The notes under the pieces: model-generated
Seen by the model: only the letters and a program-made list of their open reading frames with translations
The model's database searches: none
What the model was told of the DNA's origin: nothing
Made by a program: the position numbers and the translations under genes
Assembly (NCBI GenBank): GCA_902491765.1
Contig: CABUIY010000009.1
Coordinates: forward strand, 1-64,000
Reading direction: 5' to 3'
DNA: 64,000 bases
From: an uncultured Collinsella sp.
GTDB taxonomy: Bacteria > Actinomycetota > Coriobacteriia > Coriobacteriales > Coriobacteriaceae
Shown here: positions 1 through 8,806 of the stretch, in pieces
Position numbering within the stretch: the stretch's first letter is position 1
Layout of the letters: each line of letters starts with the position of its first letter

Positions 1-162
1 AACTTGATGAACTCTTGCTTGTAAGCCTCCATGCGGGCTCCTCTCGTAATCGCGTACGTGCCTTCCAGTTTAGCGCAGGCGAAGCGTCGATGCGGGCGCG
101 CTTTGAGGCCGCGGCGTTCTGTAAAGGCTTTGTCAGGGGGAATGGTTTTCCGAACAATGGGG

Positions 163-191
163 TTGACATGTCAAACCCCCTCATCAAGAAT
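163..191 (+). promoter_or_regulatory. mgtA promoter with palindrome over the -35
   Basis: TTGACA (163-168) and AAGAAT (186-191) are spaced by 17 bases, so transcription would start near 198, about 270 bases before mgtA. The -35 lies inside the perfect 12-base palindrome TTGACATGTCAA (163-174), extended by GGGG/CCCC on either side. This could be an operator, but no binding protein is identified. Nothing recognisable lies in bases 1-160. Confidence 0.5.
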
Positions 192-230
192 ACGGGCGGA
201 TTAAAAAGGGGTACGAGATACCCAAAGCGC

Positions 231-421
231 GCTGCGCTCAGCCTTTAGGAGGTGTGCCATGGAAGGCAGTCCTAGTCGAAAAACCTGCATGTCGCCCTCG
301 GCACGCCGCGAGGACTCCGCACACGCATAAACGCCACCGGCAGATCGCCAAAACCACCACAAAGGCGCGCTGCACCCTTTGTGGGCTCAAGAGCTTGACG
401 TGAGCGACATCTAGGTTTTTT
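231..421 (+). promoter_or_regulatory. Candidate M-box-like Mg2+ riboswitch leader of mgtA
   Basis: The untranslated leader between the promoter and mgtA is highly structured. A closing helix pairs CGCTCA (235-240) with TGAGCG (401-406). Just inside it, TTTAGGAGG (244-252) and GCTCAAGAGCTTGACG (385-400) resemble the conserved strands near the base of the M-box (ykoK) aptamer. An internal hairpin pairs CCACAAAGG (355-363) with CCTTTGTGG (376-384). Bases 281-295 match the reverse complement of 404-418 at 13 of 15 positions. That pairing would exclude the closing helix and sits directly before a T6 run (416-421), as expected of a terminator switch. Class assignment is by eye; control by Mg2+ is inferred from the gene downstream. 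Confidence 0.5.
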
Positions 422-469
422 GAAGCAAATACGACACGTACGCTAACTCCCCTCAACAAGGAGGACCCT

Positions 470-3238
470 ATGCTGATGCTCAAAACCGTCACGGTACTCG
501 AAGCCATCTCCAAGCGCCGCCGCACGGCGCGCCCTGCCGCTCATACCGGCCTATCCAAGAACACCATATTCGCCGCCACCCATAGTGCCGAGGACGCCCT
601 CGTACTGCTTGACGCCACGGCAAACGGCCTCACCGTCGAGCAGGCAACTGAGCGCCTGAACGCCGTCGGCCCCAACACCATCGAGGCAACGACCAAAACG
701 CTCGCCCGCCGCATCGCCGACGCGTTCATCGATCCCTTCGCCGGCATCCTCGCCGCGCTCGCGCTGGTCTCGCTCTACATCGACGTGCTCGCCGTACCCG
801 AGCCGCAGCGCGACCCCTCCACGGTCATCGTCATCGGCATCATGCTGCTGGTATCGGGCGGTATGAAGTTTATCCAGGAAGCCCGCAGCGGCAATGCGGC
901 CGAGGCCCTCAAGGACCTGGTCTCCAACACTTGCACCGCCCTGCGCGACGGCGGGCGCATCGAGATCCCCTTCGACGAGCTCGTCCCCGGCGATGTAATC
1001 CGCCTCTCTGCCGGCGATATGGTGCCAGCAGACGCCCGCATCATCACCGCGCGCGACCTGTTTGTGATCGAGTCCGCACTCACCGGCGAGAGCGAGGCCG
1101 TCGAGAAGACCACCGCCGTCACCGTCGTCGAGGGCGCCGACGGCTCCGCACTGCCACTCTCTGCCTGCAAGAACATCGTCTTTACCGGCACCTCCGTGCA
1201 AAACGGCGCCGCCATGGCGCTTGTCGTTGCCACCGGCTCGGACACCTACCTGGGCGGCATCGCCAAGATGCTCAACGGGCGCGGCGAAAAAAGCGCGTTT
1301 GACCGCGGCGTCTCGAGCGTCTCCATGCTGCTGGTGCGCCTGATGCTCGTTATGGCGCCGGCCGTCTTTGCCATCAACGCCGCCACCAAGGGCAACGTCA
1401 TCGACGCGCTGCTGTTCGCCACGAGCGTGGCCGTGGGCATCACGCCGCAGATGCTTCCCGTCATCGTGACCACGAGCCTGTCGCAGGGCGCCAAGGACCT
1501 CGCCCGTCGCCAGGTTATCGTCAAGGAGCTGCCGGCGATTCAAAACCTCGGAGCGATGGACGTCCTGTGCTGCGACAAGACCGGCACCCTCACCGAAGAC
1601 CGCATCGTGCTCGAGCGCTACCTCAACACCGATGGCAACGAGGACGCGCGCGTGCTGCGCCATGCGTTTTTGAACAGCTTCTTCCAGACCGGCCTCAAAA
1701 ATCTTATCGACCTGGCCGTAATCGACCGTGCCGATGTGACACCCTCGACCGTCGCACCCGATTCCATGCTGGGCCAGAGCCTGCGCGACCGCTACACCAA
1801 GGTCGACGAGGTTCCCTTCGATTTCTCGCGCCGTCGCCTGAGCGTAGTTGTCGCCGACGCCCAAGGCAAAACCCAGATGGTTACCAAGGGCGCCGCCGAG
1901 GAAATGCTCGAGATCTGCTCCTTTGTCGAGATCGATGGCATCGCTCAGCCGCTCACCGACGAGAAGCTCGCCCAGATTCGCAAGCAGATCGCCGGACTTA
2001 ACGCCGAGGGCCTACGCGTAATTGCCGTGGCGCAGAAGACCAATCCGCGCTGCGTGGGCGAGTTTGGCATCGCCGACGAGTGCGACATGGTGCTGATGGG
2101 CTTTTTGGCCTTCCTCGATCCGCCCAAAGCAAGTGCCGCGGGCGCCGTCGCCACCCTCGAGGCCAAGGGCGTGGCGGTCAAGGTCCTAACCGGCGACAAC
2201 GACCGCGTCGCCGCCACCGTCTGCGAGCAGATTGGTATCGATGCGAGCAACGTCTTGCTCGGCTCCGAGATCGATGCGCTCGATGACGCCGAACTTGCCG
2301 AGCGCGCCGAGAAAACCCACCTCTTCACCAAGCTCTCGCCGCTGCAGAAGGCGCGCCTGGTACGTGTCATGCGCGAGATGCTCGGCCACACCGTGGGCTT
2401 TATGGGCGACGGCATCAACGACGCCGCCGCCATGCGTGCGAGCGATTGCGGCATCTCGGTCGATTCGGCCGTCGATATTGCCAAGGAATCCGCCGATATC
2501 ATCTTGCTTCAGAAGGACCTGGGCGTGCTCGAGCGCGGCATCATCGAAGGCCGCCGCACTTACGGCAACCTGCTCAAGTACCTCAAGACCACGGTGAGCT
2601 CCAACTTTGGCAATGTGCTGTCCGTGACCGTCGCGAGCCTGTTCTTGCCGTTTTTGCCCATGAGCGCCCTGCAGCTGGTACTGCTGTCGCTGGTCTACGA
2701 GATCGTGTGCATCGCACTGCCGTGGGACACCGTCGATGACGCCTGGACTGCCCGCCCGCGTGCCTGGGACGCCGCGTCCATCAAGGGCTTTATGCTCGAG
2801 CTGGGCCCCGTGAGCTCGCTGTTTGACATCGTGACCTTCGCCGCGCTCTTCTTTGTCGTGTGCCCCGCCGCCGTGGACGCAAGCTGGTCCGAGCTTGCCG
2901 CTGCGGGCGACGTCACGGGTATGGCGACCTTTGCTGCGCTCTTCCAGAGCGGCTGGTTTGTCGAGTCCATGTGGTCACAGACACTCGTGGTCCACATGTT
3001 GCGCTCCCCGCATCTGCCGAGCCCGCGCGACCACGCCGCGCCCGCATTGTGCGTTCTTACCGTGCTGGGCCTGGCGCTCGTCACCTGGCTGCCGGCAAGC
3101 CCCATCGCCGATGCGCTCGGCCTCATGGCACTGCCCGCGAGCTTTTTCGCGCTGCTCGTCGGCATCGTCACCGCCTACATCGCGCTCACTCAGCTGGCAA
3201 AGCGCCGCTACATTGCACGCCACGGCGAGCTGCTGTAG
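470..3238 (+). CDS. mgtA: Magnesium-translocating P-type ATPase
   Basis: A P3B-type ATPase of 922 residues, the usual MgtA length, importing Mg2+ across the cytoplasmic membrane with ATP hydrolysis. Visible landmarks are the actuator motif TGES near residue 205, the phosphorylation motif DKTGTLT with the aspartate at about 369, TGDN in the nucleotide/phosphorylation region, GDGINDA near 646, and a C-terminal block of membrane helices. The ATG at 470 follows a strong AAGGAGGA site at 458-465. The gene is monocistronic: a long palindrome (3339-3405) separates it from the convergent regulator gene. The long structured leader suggests expression when Mg2+ is scarce. MgtA/MgtB family membership is clear; the exact ion is inferred from the family. 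Confidence 0.95.
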   Translation: MLMLKTVTVLEAISKRRRTARPAAHTGLSKNTIFAATHSAEDALVLLDATANGLTVEQATERLNAVGPNTIEATTKTLARRIADAFIDPFAGILAALALVSLYIDVLAVPEPQRDPSTVIVIGIMLLVSGGMKFIQEARSGNAAEALKDLVSNTCTALRDGGRIEIPFDELVPGDVIRLSAGDMVPADARIITARDLFVIESALTGESEAVEKTTAVTVVEGADGSALPLSACKNIVFTGTSVQNGAAMALVVATGSDTYLGGIAKMLNGRGEKSAFDRGVSSVSMLLVRLMLVMAPAVFAINAATKGNVIDALLFATSVAVGITPQMLPVIVTTSLSQGAKDLARRQVIVKELPAIQNLGAMDVLCCDKTGTLTEDRIVLERYLNTDGNEDARVLRHAFLNSFFQTGLKNLIDLAVIDRADVTPSTVAPDSMLGQSLRDRYTKVDEVPFDFSRRRLSVVVADAQGKTQMVTKGAAEEMLEICSFVEIDGIAQPLTDEKLAQIRKQIAGLNAEGLRVIAVAQKTNPRCVGEFGIADECDMVLMGFLAFLDPPKASAAGAVATLEAKGVAVKVLTGDNDRVAATVCEQIGIDASNVLLGSEIDALDDAELAERAEKTHLFTKLSPLQKARLVRVMREMLGHTVGFMGDGINDAAAMRASDCGISVDSAVDIAKESADIILLQKDLGVLERGIIEGRRTYGNLLKYLKTTVSSNFGNVLSVTVASLFLPFLPMSALQLVLLSLVYEIVCIALPWDTVDDAWTARPRAWDAASIKGFMLELGPVSSLFDIVTFAALFFVVCPAAVDASWSELAAAGDVTGMATFAALFQSGWFVESMWSQTLVVHMLRSPHLPSPRDHAAPALCVLTVLGLALVTWLPASPIADALGLMALPASFFALLVGIVTAYIALTQLAKRRYIARHGELL

Positions 3239-3261
3239 CAAGCAGACGGAAAACACCCTGC

Positions 3262-3330
3262 CAGTTGCCGTTGCCACTACCACAGCTGCCAACGCCGCTG
3301 CCGTTGCCTCTGCCGCCGCCGCAGTCTATC
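3262..3330. repeat. GTTGCC/GCTGCC simple-sequence tract
   Basis: A degenerate short tandem tract of GTTGCC, GCTGCC and GCCGCC units just after mgtA. It has no coding role that I can support. Confidence 0.5.
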
Positions 3331-3338
3331 CCCCCAGC

Positions 3339-3405
3339 AGTTGCGGTGGAATAGTTCCTGTTTAAAGCCCCGTGACTTTAATTTAGGGACTATTCCACCG
3401 CAACT
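3339..3405. repeat. Long palindrome between convergent genes
   Basis: Arms of 17 bases (3339-3355 and 3389-3405, AGTTGCGGTGGAATAGT and its exact reverse complement) enclose 33 bases that themselves partly pair (TTTAAAG with CTTTAA). It lies between mgtA and the convergent LuxR gene, ending about 15 bases from that gene's stop. It could serve as a two-way terminator, although neither side has a clean T tract. Confidence 0.7.
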
Positions 3406-3419
3406 TATTGGAGGATTAG

Positions 3420-4964
3420 CTAGTCCTTGGGTGTCCAGGACCAGAAGAAGTTGATGAGGGCCACGCGCGAGGCGGTGCCGGTCTTCTTGTTGATCGAGGA
3501 AATGTGACGATAGAGCGTGGAGCGCGAAAGGAAGAGCGTTGTGGCGATGTCCTGAACGCTCTGGTCCGAAACGACCAAGACCTCAAGAATATCGCGCTCG
3601 CGCTCCGTAAGCCCAAAGGTGGCGACGAAGGCATCGAGGCGCTCATCGGACGTGAGCTCCGCTGCCTCCACGGGCTCAGGGTCGGAGCATGTGGGCGCAA
3701 GATCCCCACCAAGATCGTCGGTGGCAAGCGGCAGTCCGTCCCGCATCGCGGCATCATCGGCTCGTTGCCCCAACTGCCCCAGCAGCGTAATCGCAATGCC
3801 CACAAACATCACGAGCGCCGCACCGACCGCAGCCAGCACATTTTGACTCGAGATAATCGCCACCGCCGGCGCCGTCACGAACATCGAGCACACGTTGTTG
3901 ACGACGCGACCCATGCACGGCCAAAAATATGACCAGCGCGCATAGAGCGAGACGGCGGCATATTTTGTGGTAAAGAACACCACAAAGAAGCCCGAGCCCA
4001 GATAAAAGATGATTGTGGCAGCAAGCTCGTTGCCGCCATTGCCATCGACGATGAGCACAAAGAACGAAAGCGTGGACAGTATGGCGGCACATGTCATGCC
4101 GATATTCATATACGAGCGGCCGTGCAGGTCAAATAGTGCGCCAGCGACCAACGAGCTCACGACAAGCAGCAGGCGCGGCCAATCGCCCAAATCGACGGCT
4201 CCGACAGCATGCAAGGTCGTGAAGCCCGCGTTGAGAGCGGCGAATACGCTGGAAAGATACGCCGTCGCCACGGTCAGGCGAACTACGGCGCGACGGAATG
4301 CCGCCTTTGCCTCGGGATCGTCATGCCACTTGGCGCCATATTCCAGAGCATCTACCGAAAGCCCGGCAGCACTGGGTTCAAAGTTGGGGTCGGACTCGTC
4401 GCGCAGCTTGGCGCGTCGGGCACCGTGGAGCAACGCCACCTGCGCGATCGCACAGACGACCAGAACAGCCTGCTGAGGAATACCGACAGGCATCACCATG
4501 TGGTTGATCACCTGTACCAGAACGCCCATGGCATAGGAAAGTGCGGCGGCGCGCGCCAGGCAGGGCGTCTGCGCAAAACGCCGCGCAAGATTGGCATGGG
4601 CGGTCGATCCGCAATAGCCCAGGGCGCAGCACGCCACCAGGCCGCCGGCAATTACTACCTCAAACCGCACTGCCGTAATCATCAGCAGCAACGCCGATAC
4701 CAACAGCACGCCTGTAATATCGCTCGTCGCATCGATCGTCTGGGGAAGGCGATAGTACAGAAATGGGCGCACGAAAAAGCCAATCACGCTCGCGCCGACA
4801 ACGATGCTCTCGTAGATGACGACCTCACTCGATGGCACGAACTCGGCCATGCGCACATCAAAGAGATACTCGCACGCCAAAAACGTGAAGAAGAACAGCG
4901 CCAGGCATATAATCTCCCGAATGCCCCGACGCAAATATGCGGTTGTGTCTCCCATGCCCCTCAT
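3420..4964 (-). CDS. LuxR-type regulator with 12-TM N-terminal domain
   Basis: About 514 residues. The first ~430 are hydrophobic with roughly a dozen membrane segments, like an MFS carrier core without transporter signatures I can name. After an acidic linker, a LuxR/GerE helix-turn-helix occupies about residues 445-505 (LTERERDILEVLV, then SRSTLYRHISSINKKTG). Membrane-anchored LuxR proteins of this layout are common in Coriobacteriia such as Eggerthella and Collinsella. They presumably sense a small molecule or membrane state and act on DNA at the membrane. The start at 4964 is chosen because a GGGGG stretch lies seven bases upstream; TTG at 4985 and ATG at 4955 are alternatives. No obvious target gene is adjacent. 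Confidence 0.85.
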   Translation of the reverse strand: MRGMGDTTAYLRRGIREIICLALFFFTFLACEYLFDVRMAEFVPSSEVVIYESIVVGASVIGFFVRPFLYYRLPQTIDATSDITGVLLVSALLLMITAVRFEVVIAGGLVACCALGYCGSTAHANLARRFAQTPCLARAAALSYAMGVLVQVINHMVMPVGIPQQAVLVVCAIAQVALLHGARRAKLRDESDPNFEPSAAGLSVDALEYGAKWHDDPEAKAAFRRAVVRLTVATAYLSSVFAALNAGFTTLHAVGAVDLGDWPRLLLVVSSLVAGALFDLHGRSYMNIGMTCAAILSTLSFFVLIVDGNGGNELAATIIFYLGSGFFVVFFTTKYAAVSLYARWSYFWPCMGRVVNNVCSMFVTAPAVAIISSQNVLAAVGAALVMFVGIAITLLGQLGQRADDAAMRDGLPLATDDLGGDLAPTCSDPEPVEAAELTSDERLDAFVATFGLTERERDILEVLVVSDQSVQDIATTLFLSRSTLYRHISSINKKTGTASRVALINFFWSWTPKD

Positions 4965-5351
4965 GGTTAACCCCCAGCTGCTCAATTGTCTGGAATTCCA
5001 TTTTAATAAAGAACCAGTCTCAATATCGAAGCCAGGCTCGAAATGCTGCCAATTCGACCCCAGCCGTCCACATCACGCCGCGATTTTGAGCCGCATGGAC
5101 CAGAAGGGACGCGCGCGATCTCTAGCTCGGCCAGGAGCGTCTCCAACGGTCACTCATTTAGGTACGTCCCCAATGAGTGGCCGAAGAGCGTCCCCCGCGA
5201 CTAGTCGTTTAAGAACGTCCCCGGCGACTAGTCAAAAATGGGCCATGTGTCCCAGTTGTGGAGACTCCTTGAGCCGTCTGGGTATCGCGAAGGATCGCGC
5301 ACTCCCCCATCATCAAAAGTGACACACGCTACCAGTTGATGGGAGGCAGCC
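4965..5351. other. Intergenic region carrying hairpin repeats
   Basis: 387 bases between the divergent regulator and zinc-ribbon genes. It holds the two repeats at 5151-5233. The rest presumably contains both promoters, but no convincing -35/-10 pair was found. Confidence 0.5.
5151..5233. repeat. Two GTCCCC-loop hairpin repeats
   Basis: Unit one has arms CACTCATT (5151-5158) and AATGAGTG (5172-5179) around TAGGTACGTCCCC. Unit two has arms CGACTAGTCG (5198-5207) and CGACTAGTC (5225-5233) around TTTAAGAACGTCCCCGG. The loops are nearly the same while the stems differ, yet each stem is self-complementary. Relatives occur near 26.9, 35.4 and 39.1 kb. Confidence 0.8.
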
Positions 5352-6089
5352 ATGGGCTTCTTTGACAAGATGTTCGAGAAGAAAGAGTGCGCGATTTGCG
5401 GTACCGAGCTGGGACTTCTAGGTAAGACAAAAATCAATGAAGGCTACCTGTGCAAAGAGTGCGCCGGCAAGCTCTCCCCCTACTTTCACGGCTATCGCTC
5501 CAGCACCGCGGACGACATCCGTGAGCAACTCGCCTACCGCGAGGCCAACGCCGAACGCCTGTCTTCGTTCAACCCCACGCGCACGCTTTCTGCCGGGCGC
5601 ACCAATATTATGCTCGATGAGGACGCGGGCCTGCTGATCATCACCTCGCAGAGCCGCTGGCGCGACGCCAATCCCGACATCATCGAGTTCTCGCAGGTAC
5701 TCGGCTGCGATATGGATATCGACGAGCATCGCACCGAGATCTATCGCGAGACCGAGGACGGCGAGCGCGAGAGCTACAACCCGCCGCGCTACGACCTGGA
5801 TTACGACTTTAATCTGACCATCCACGTCAACACGCCGTACTTTACCGAGATCAACCTGCGCGTGAACGACTCCACCATCGATCAGCGCGGCTCCATCGAA
5901 TACCGCGAGGCCAAGCGCCAGGCAACCGAGGTTCGCGACGCACTGGTGCAGCTGCGCCAGGAGACGCGCGACAGCGTCGTGGCCGCCAAGGCCCCCAAGA
6001 CCGCGGTGACCTGCCCCTTCTGCGGTGCAACCACCATTCCCGATACCAGTGGGCGCTGCGAATACTGCGGCGGCGCCATCGGCGCATAG
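5352..6089 (+). CDS. DUF4428/zinc-ribbon protein
   Basis: 245 residues. An N-terminal treble-clef-like zinc site (CAIC near residue 16 and CKEC near 36) resembles DUF4428. The middle region (about 75-215) looks like a beta-rich domain, with YDLDYDFNLTIHVNTPYF typical of DUF4428-type proteins. A second zinc ribbon closes the protein (CPFC...CEYC, about 222-241). ATG at 5352 follows GGGAGG at 5341-5346. It leads a run of four genes in one direction with 24-80 base gaps, all with zinc ribbons or membrane links, suggesting a shared membrane-associated stress or scaffolding role. No enzymatic function is evident. Confidence 0.8.
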   Translation: MGFFDKMFEKKECAICGTELGLLGKTKINEGYLCKECAGKLSPYFHGYRSSTADDIREQLAYREANAERLSSFNPTRTLSAGRTNIMLDEDAGLLIITSQSRWRDANPDIIEFSQVLGCDMDIDEHRTEIYRETEDGERESYNPPRYDLDYDFNLTIHVNTPYFTEINLRVNDSTIDQRGSIEYREAKRQATEVRDALVQLRQETRDSVVAAKAPKTAVTCPFCGATTIPDTSGRCEYCGGAIGA

Positions 6090-6113
6090 CCTCCGGCAGC
6101 GAAAGGACCGATC

Positions 6114-7436
6114 ATGGCCTTCGAGAGCGTCAACTATCAATGCCCCGCGTGCGGCGGCCCCCTTCACTTTGCCAGTGCCGAGCAAAAGCTCGTCTGCGAC
6201 TACTGCGATTCTCGTTTTGAAGTCGAAGAAGTCGAGGCCCTCTATCGCGAGCGCCAGGACAAGGCAGATGCCAAAGCCGATGCGGCAGCCGCAACGCCCA
6301 AGCCCGTCGCCGACGACGTGGTGCAGGAGCTTGCCCAAAACGCCGGCTACATCTGCTCGTCGTGCGGCGCCGAGCTCGTGTCCGACGGCACCGTCGCCGT
6401 CACCACCTGCCCGTACTGCGGCAACTCCGCCGTGGCGCCCGGTCAGCTCTCTGGCGACTTCTCGCCCGACCTGGTGATTCCGTTTAAGCTCGGGCGCGAC
6501 GATGTCACGACCGCACTCAAGGAACACTACAAGGGCAAGATCTTGCTGCCCAAGAGCTTTGTCACCGGCAACCACATCGACGAGGTCCAAGGTGTCTACG
6601 TGCCGTTTTGGCTCTACGGCGCCCGCGTTGACGGCGAAGTGTACTTTGACGCGACCAACGAGACCGTGACCGAGGAATCCGACCGCACCGTCACGACCAC
6701 CGACCACTACGATGCCTATCGCAAGGGCAATATCTCGTTTAAGCGCGTGCCCGTCGACGGATCATCCAAGATGCCCGACGGCCACATGGACGCCATCGAG
6801 CCGTTTGACTACGACGCACTGCGTCCGTTCTCGGTCGCATATATGCCCGGCTACATCGCCAACCGTTACGACGAGGACTGCGAGACTTGCAAGGCGCGCG
6901 CCGAGCGCCGTATGGAAGAAAGCACAATCTCGGCCCTGCGCGAAACCGTCGTCGACGAATATGACGATGCCACGGTCGAAAGCAAGCAGCTCGACTACAC
7001 CTGGGAAGACAGCGACTATGCCCTGTTCCCCGTGTGGATGCTTTCCACCTCGTGGAACGGCAAGAGCTACCTGTTTGCCATGAACGGCCAAACCGGCCGT
7101 ATGGTCGGCGAGCTTCCTTGCTCCAAGCCCAAGCTCGCTATCGCCTCGGTGCTGTTCTTTGTGATCGGATTTGTCCTCTCCCAGATCCTCTTCATGGGTG
7201 AGAACGCCTTCGATCCGGATTACCTCACCTTTGATATCGAGGGCATCCTCATCAACATCGTCGCGCCGCTGATCATCGTGGTCATCGCAGACGTGCTGCT
7301 GGTGGGCCAGCTCAAGACGGCCAACGAGGCCACCCACGCCGATTGCTACTGTGGCGAGCTCGACCTGACCGAGAAGCACGACACCTTCAGCCACACCGAG
7401 ACCACCGTTGTCATGAAGGACGACAAGGACGATTAA
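6114..7436 (+). CDS. TFIIB-type zinc-ribbon membrane protein (YdjG-like)
   Basis: 440 residues. Two N-terminal zinc ribbons (CPAC...CDYC about 10-32; CSSC...CPYC about 82-103) precede a long beta-rich domain. Two hydrophobic segments follow near the C-terminus (about 343-362 and 380-405), then a short acidic tail. Such proteins are often misnamed primosomal or RNA polymerase subunits because of the ribbon. In Bacillus subtilis, YdjG/YdjH proteins of this style work with the SPFH protein YdjI and PspA at the membrane. The SPFH gene directly downstream supports the same partnership here, though no pspA is present in the window. Confidence 0.8.
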   Translation: MAFESVNYQCPACGGPLHFASAEQKLVCDYCDSRFEVEEVEALYRERQDKADAKADAAAATPKPVADDVVQELAQNAGYICSSCGAELVSDGTVAVTTCPYCGNSAVAPGQLSGDFSPDLVIPFKLGRDDVTTALKEHYKGKILLPKSFVTGNHIDEVQGVYVPFWLYGARVDGEVYFDATNETVTEESDRTVTTTDHYDAYRKGNISFKRVPVDGSSKMPDGHMDAIEPFDYDALRPFSVAYMPGYIANRYDEDCETCKARAERRMEESTISALRETVVDEYDDATVESKQLDYTWEDSDYALFPVWMLSTSWNGKSYLFAMNGQTGRMVGELPCSKPKLAIASVLFFVIGFVLSQILFMGENAFDPDYLTFDIEGILINIVAPLIIVVIADVLLVGQLKTANEATHADCYCGELDLTEKHDTFSHTETTVVMKDDKDD

Positions 7437-7484
7437 CCATCCTGACCAATACCACCCGGCCTTTGACGAGAAAGGAAGATCACC

Positions 7485-8726
7485 ATGGGACTCTTGAAAG
7501 CTGGATTGGGTGCTGCCGGCGGCGTCATGGCCGACCAGTGGAAGGAATTTATCTACTGCGAATCGATGCCCGCTGACGTCTTGGCCTGCAAGGGCAGCAA
7601 GCGCACCGGCGGCCGCAGCTCCAACACGCGCGGCGAGGACAACGTCATCTCCAACGGCTCGGTCATCGCCGTCAACGACGGCCAGGGCATGCTCGTGGTG
7701 CAAAACGGCAAGATCATCGAAGTCGCGCTGGAGCCCGGTGAGTTCGTCTTTGACACCGGCAGCGAGCCGAGCGTCTTTAGCGGCAACCTGGGCGACTCCA
7801 TCAAGGAAACCTTTGCCAATATCGGCAGCCGCTTTACCTTTGGCGGCGACGCGGGCAAAGACCAGCGCGTCTACTTCATCAACACCAAGGAGATCATCGG
7901 CAACAAGTACGGCACCGCCTCGCCCGTGCCCTTCCGCGTGGTCGACAACAACATCGGTCTGGACGTCGACATCTCCGTGCGCTGCAACGGCGAGTATTCG
8001 TACCGCATCACCAACCCGCTGCTGTTCTACACCAACGTGTGCGGCAACGTGACCGATAGCTACACGCGCGACAAGATCGACAGCCAGCTTAAGTCCGAGC
8101 TGCTCACCGCCCTGCAGCCCGCCTTTGCCAAGATCTCGGAGATGGGCATCCGCTACAGCGCCATCCCCGGCCACACCACCGAGCTCGCCCGCGCGCTCAA
8201 CGAGGTCCTCTCTGCCGACTGGCGTGACCTGCGCGGCGTTGAGATCGTAAGCTTTGGCGTCAACTCCATCGCCGCCTCGCAAGAAGACGAGCAGATGATC
8301 AAGGACCTGCAGAAGGCCGCGGTCATGCGCGATCCCACCATGGCAGCAGCCAACATCGCCAGCGCCCAGAGCGACGCGATGCGCGCGGCAGCCGCCAACC
8401 CCAACGGCGCGATGGCAGGCTTTATGGGCATGGGCATGGCAGGTGGCATGGGCGGCATGAACGCCAGCCAGCTGTTCGCCGCCGGCCAGGCACAGCAGCA
8501 GGCCGCCCCGCAGCCGGCTCCGGCTCCCGCCCCCGCACCGGCTCCCGCTGCCGCACCTGCGGCCGGCGCATGGACCTGCAGCTGCGGCGCCACCAACACC
8601 GGCAAGTTCTGCTCCGAGTGCGGCAGTCCCGCACCCGCCCCGGCACCGGCCAAGTGGTTCTGCCCCAACTGCGGTAGCGAAAACGGTGGCAAGTTCTGCA
8701 GCAACTGCGGAACGCCCAGGCCCTAG
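7485..8726 (+). CDS. SPFH-domain protein, YdjI-like, with zinc-ribbon tail
   Basis: 413 residues. Residues about 1-290 match the YdjI/virion-core-protein type of SPFH domain: an N-terminal hydrophobic glycine-rich start, MADQWKEFIYCESMPADVL, then VIAVNDGQGMLVVQNGK. After it come an alanine- and methionine/glycine-rich linker, a proline-alanine repeat (about 341-362), and two zinc ribbons (CSCG...CSECG and CPNCG...CSNCG). SPFH proteins form membrane-bound oligomeric scaffolds. The matching ribbons here and in the two upstream genes suggest that the three proteins interact. ATG at 7485 follows AAAGGAAG. Function beyond scaffolding is inferred. Confidence 0.88.
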   Translation: MGLLKAGLGAAGGVMADQWKEFIYCESMPADVLACKGSKRTGGRSSNTRGEDNVISNGSVIAVNDGQGMLVVQNGKIIEVALEPGEFVFDTGSEPSVFSGNLGDSIKETFANIGSRFTFGGDAGKDQRVYFINTKEIIGNKYGTASPVPFRVVDNNIGLDVDISVRCNGEYSYRITNPLLFYTNVCGNVTDSYTRDKIDSQLKSELLTALQPAFAKISEMGIRYSAIPGHTTELARALNEVLSADWRDLRGVEIVSFGVNSIAASQEDEQMIKDLQKAAVMRDPTMAAANIASAQSDAMRAAAANPNGAMAGFMGMGMAGGMGGMNASQLFAAGQAQQQAAPQPAPAPAPAPAPAAAPAAGAWTCSCGATNTGKFCSECGSPAPAPAPAKWFCPNCGSENGGKFCSNCGTPRP

Positions 8727-8806
8727 CGCCCCTAACTGGTAATGAGCGGGGGATCCGCCGCCCCCGCATTTGCTTCTATGGGTTTCGTTCGATGAAGGAG
8801 GACACC

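Noticed and set aside
551..1864. A long minus-strand open frame within mgtA
   Set aside because: mgtA is intact with all P-type ATPase motifs; the antisense product has no family resemblance.
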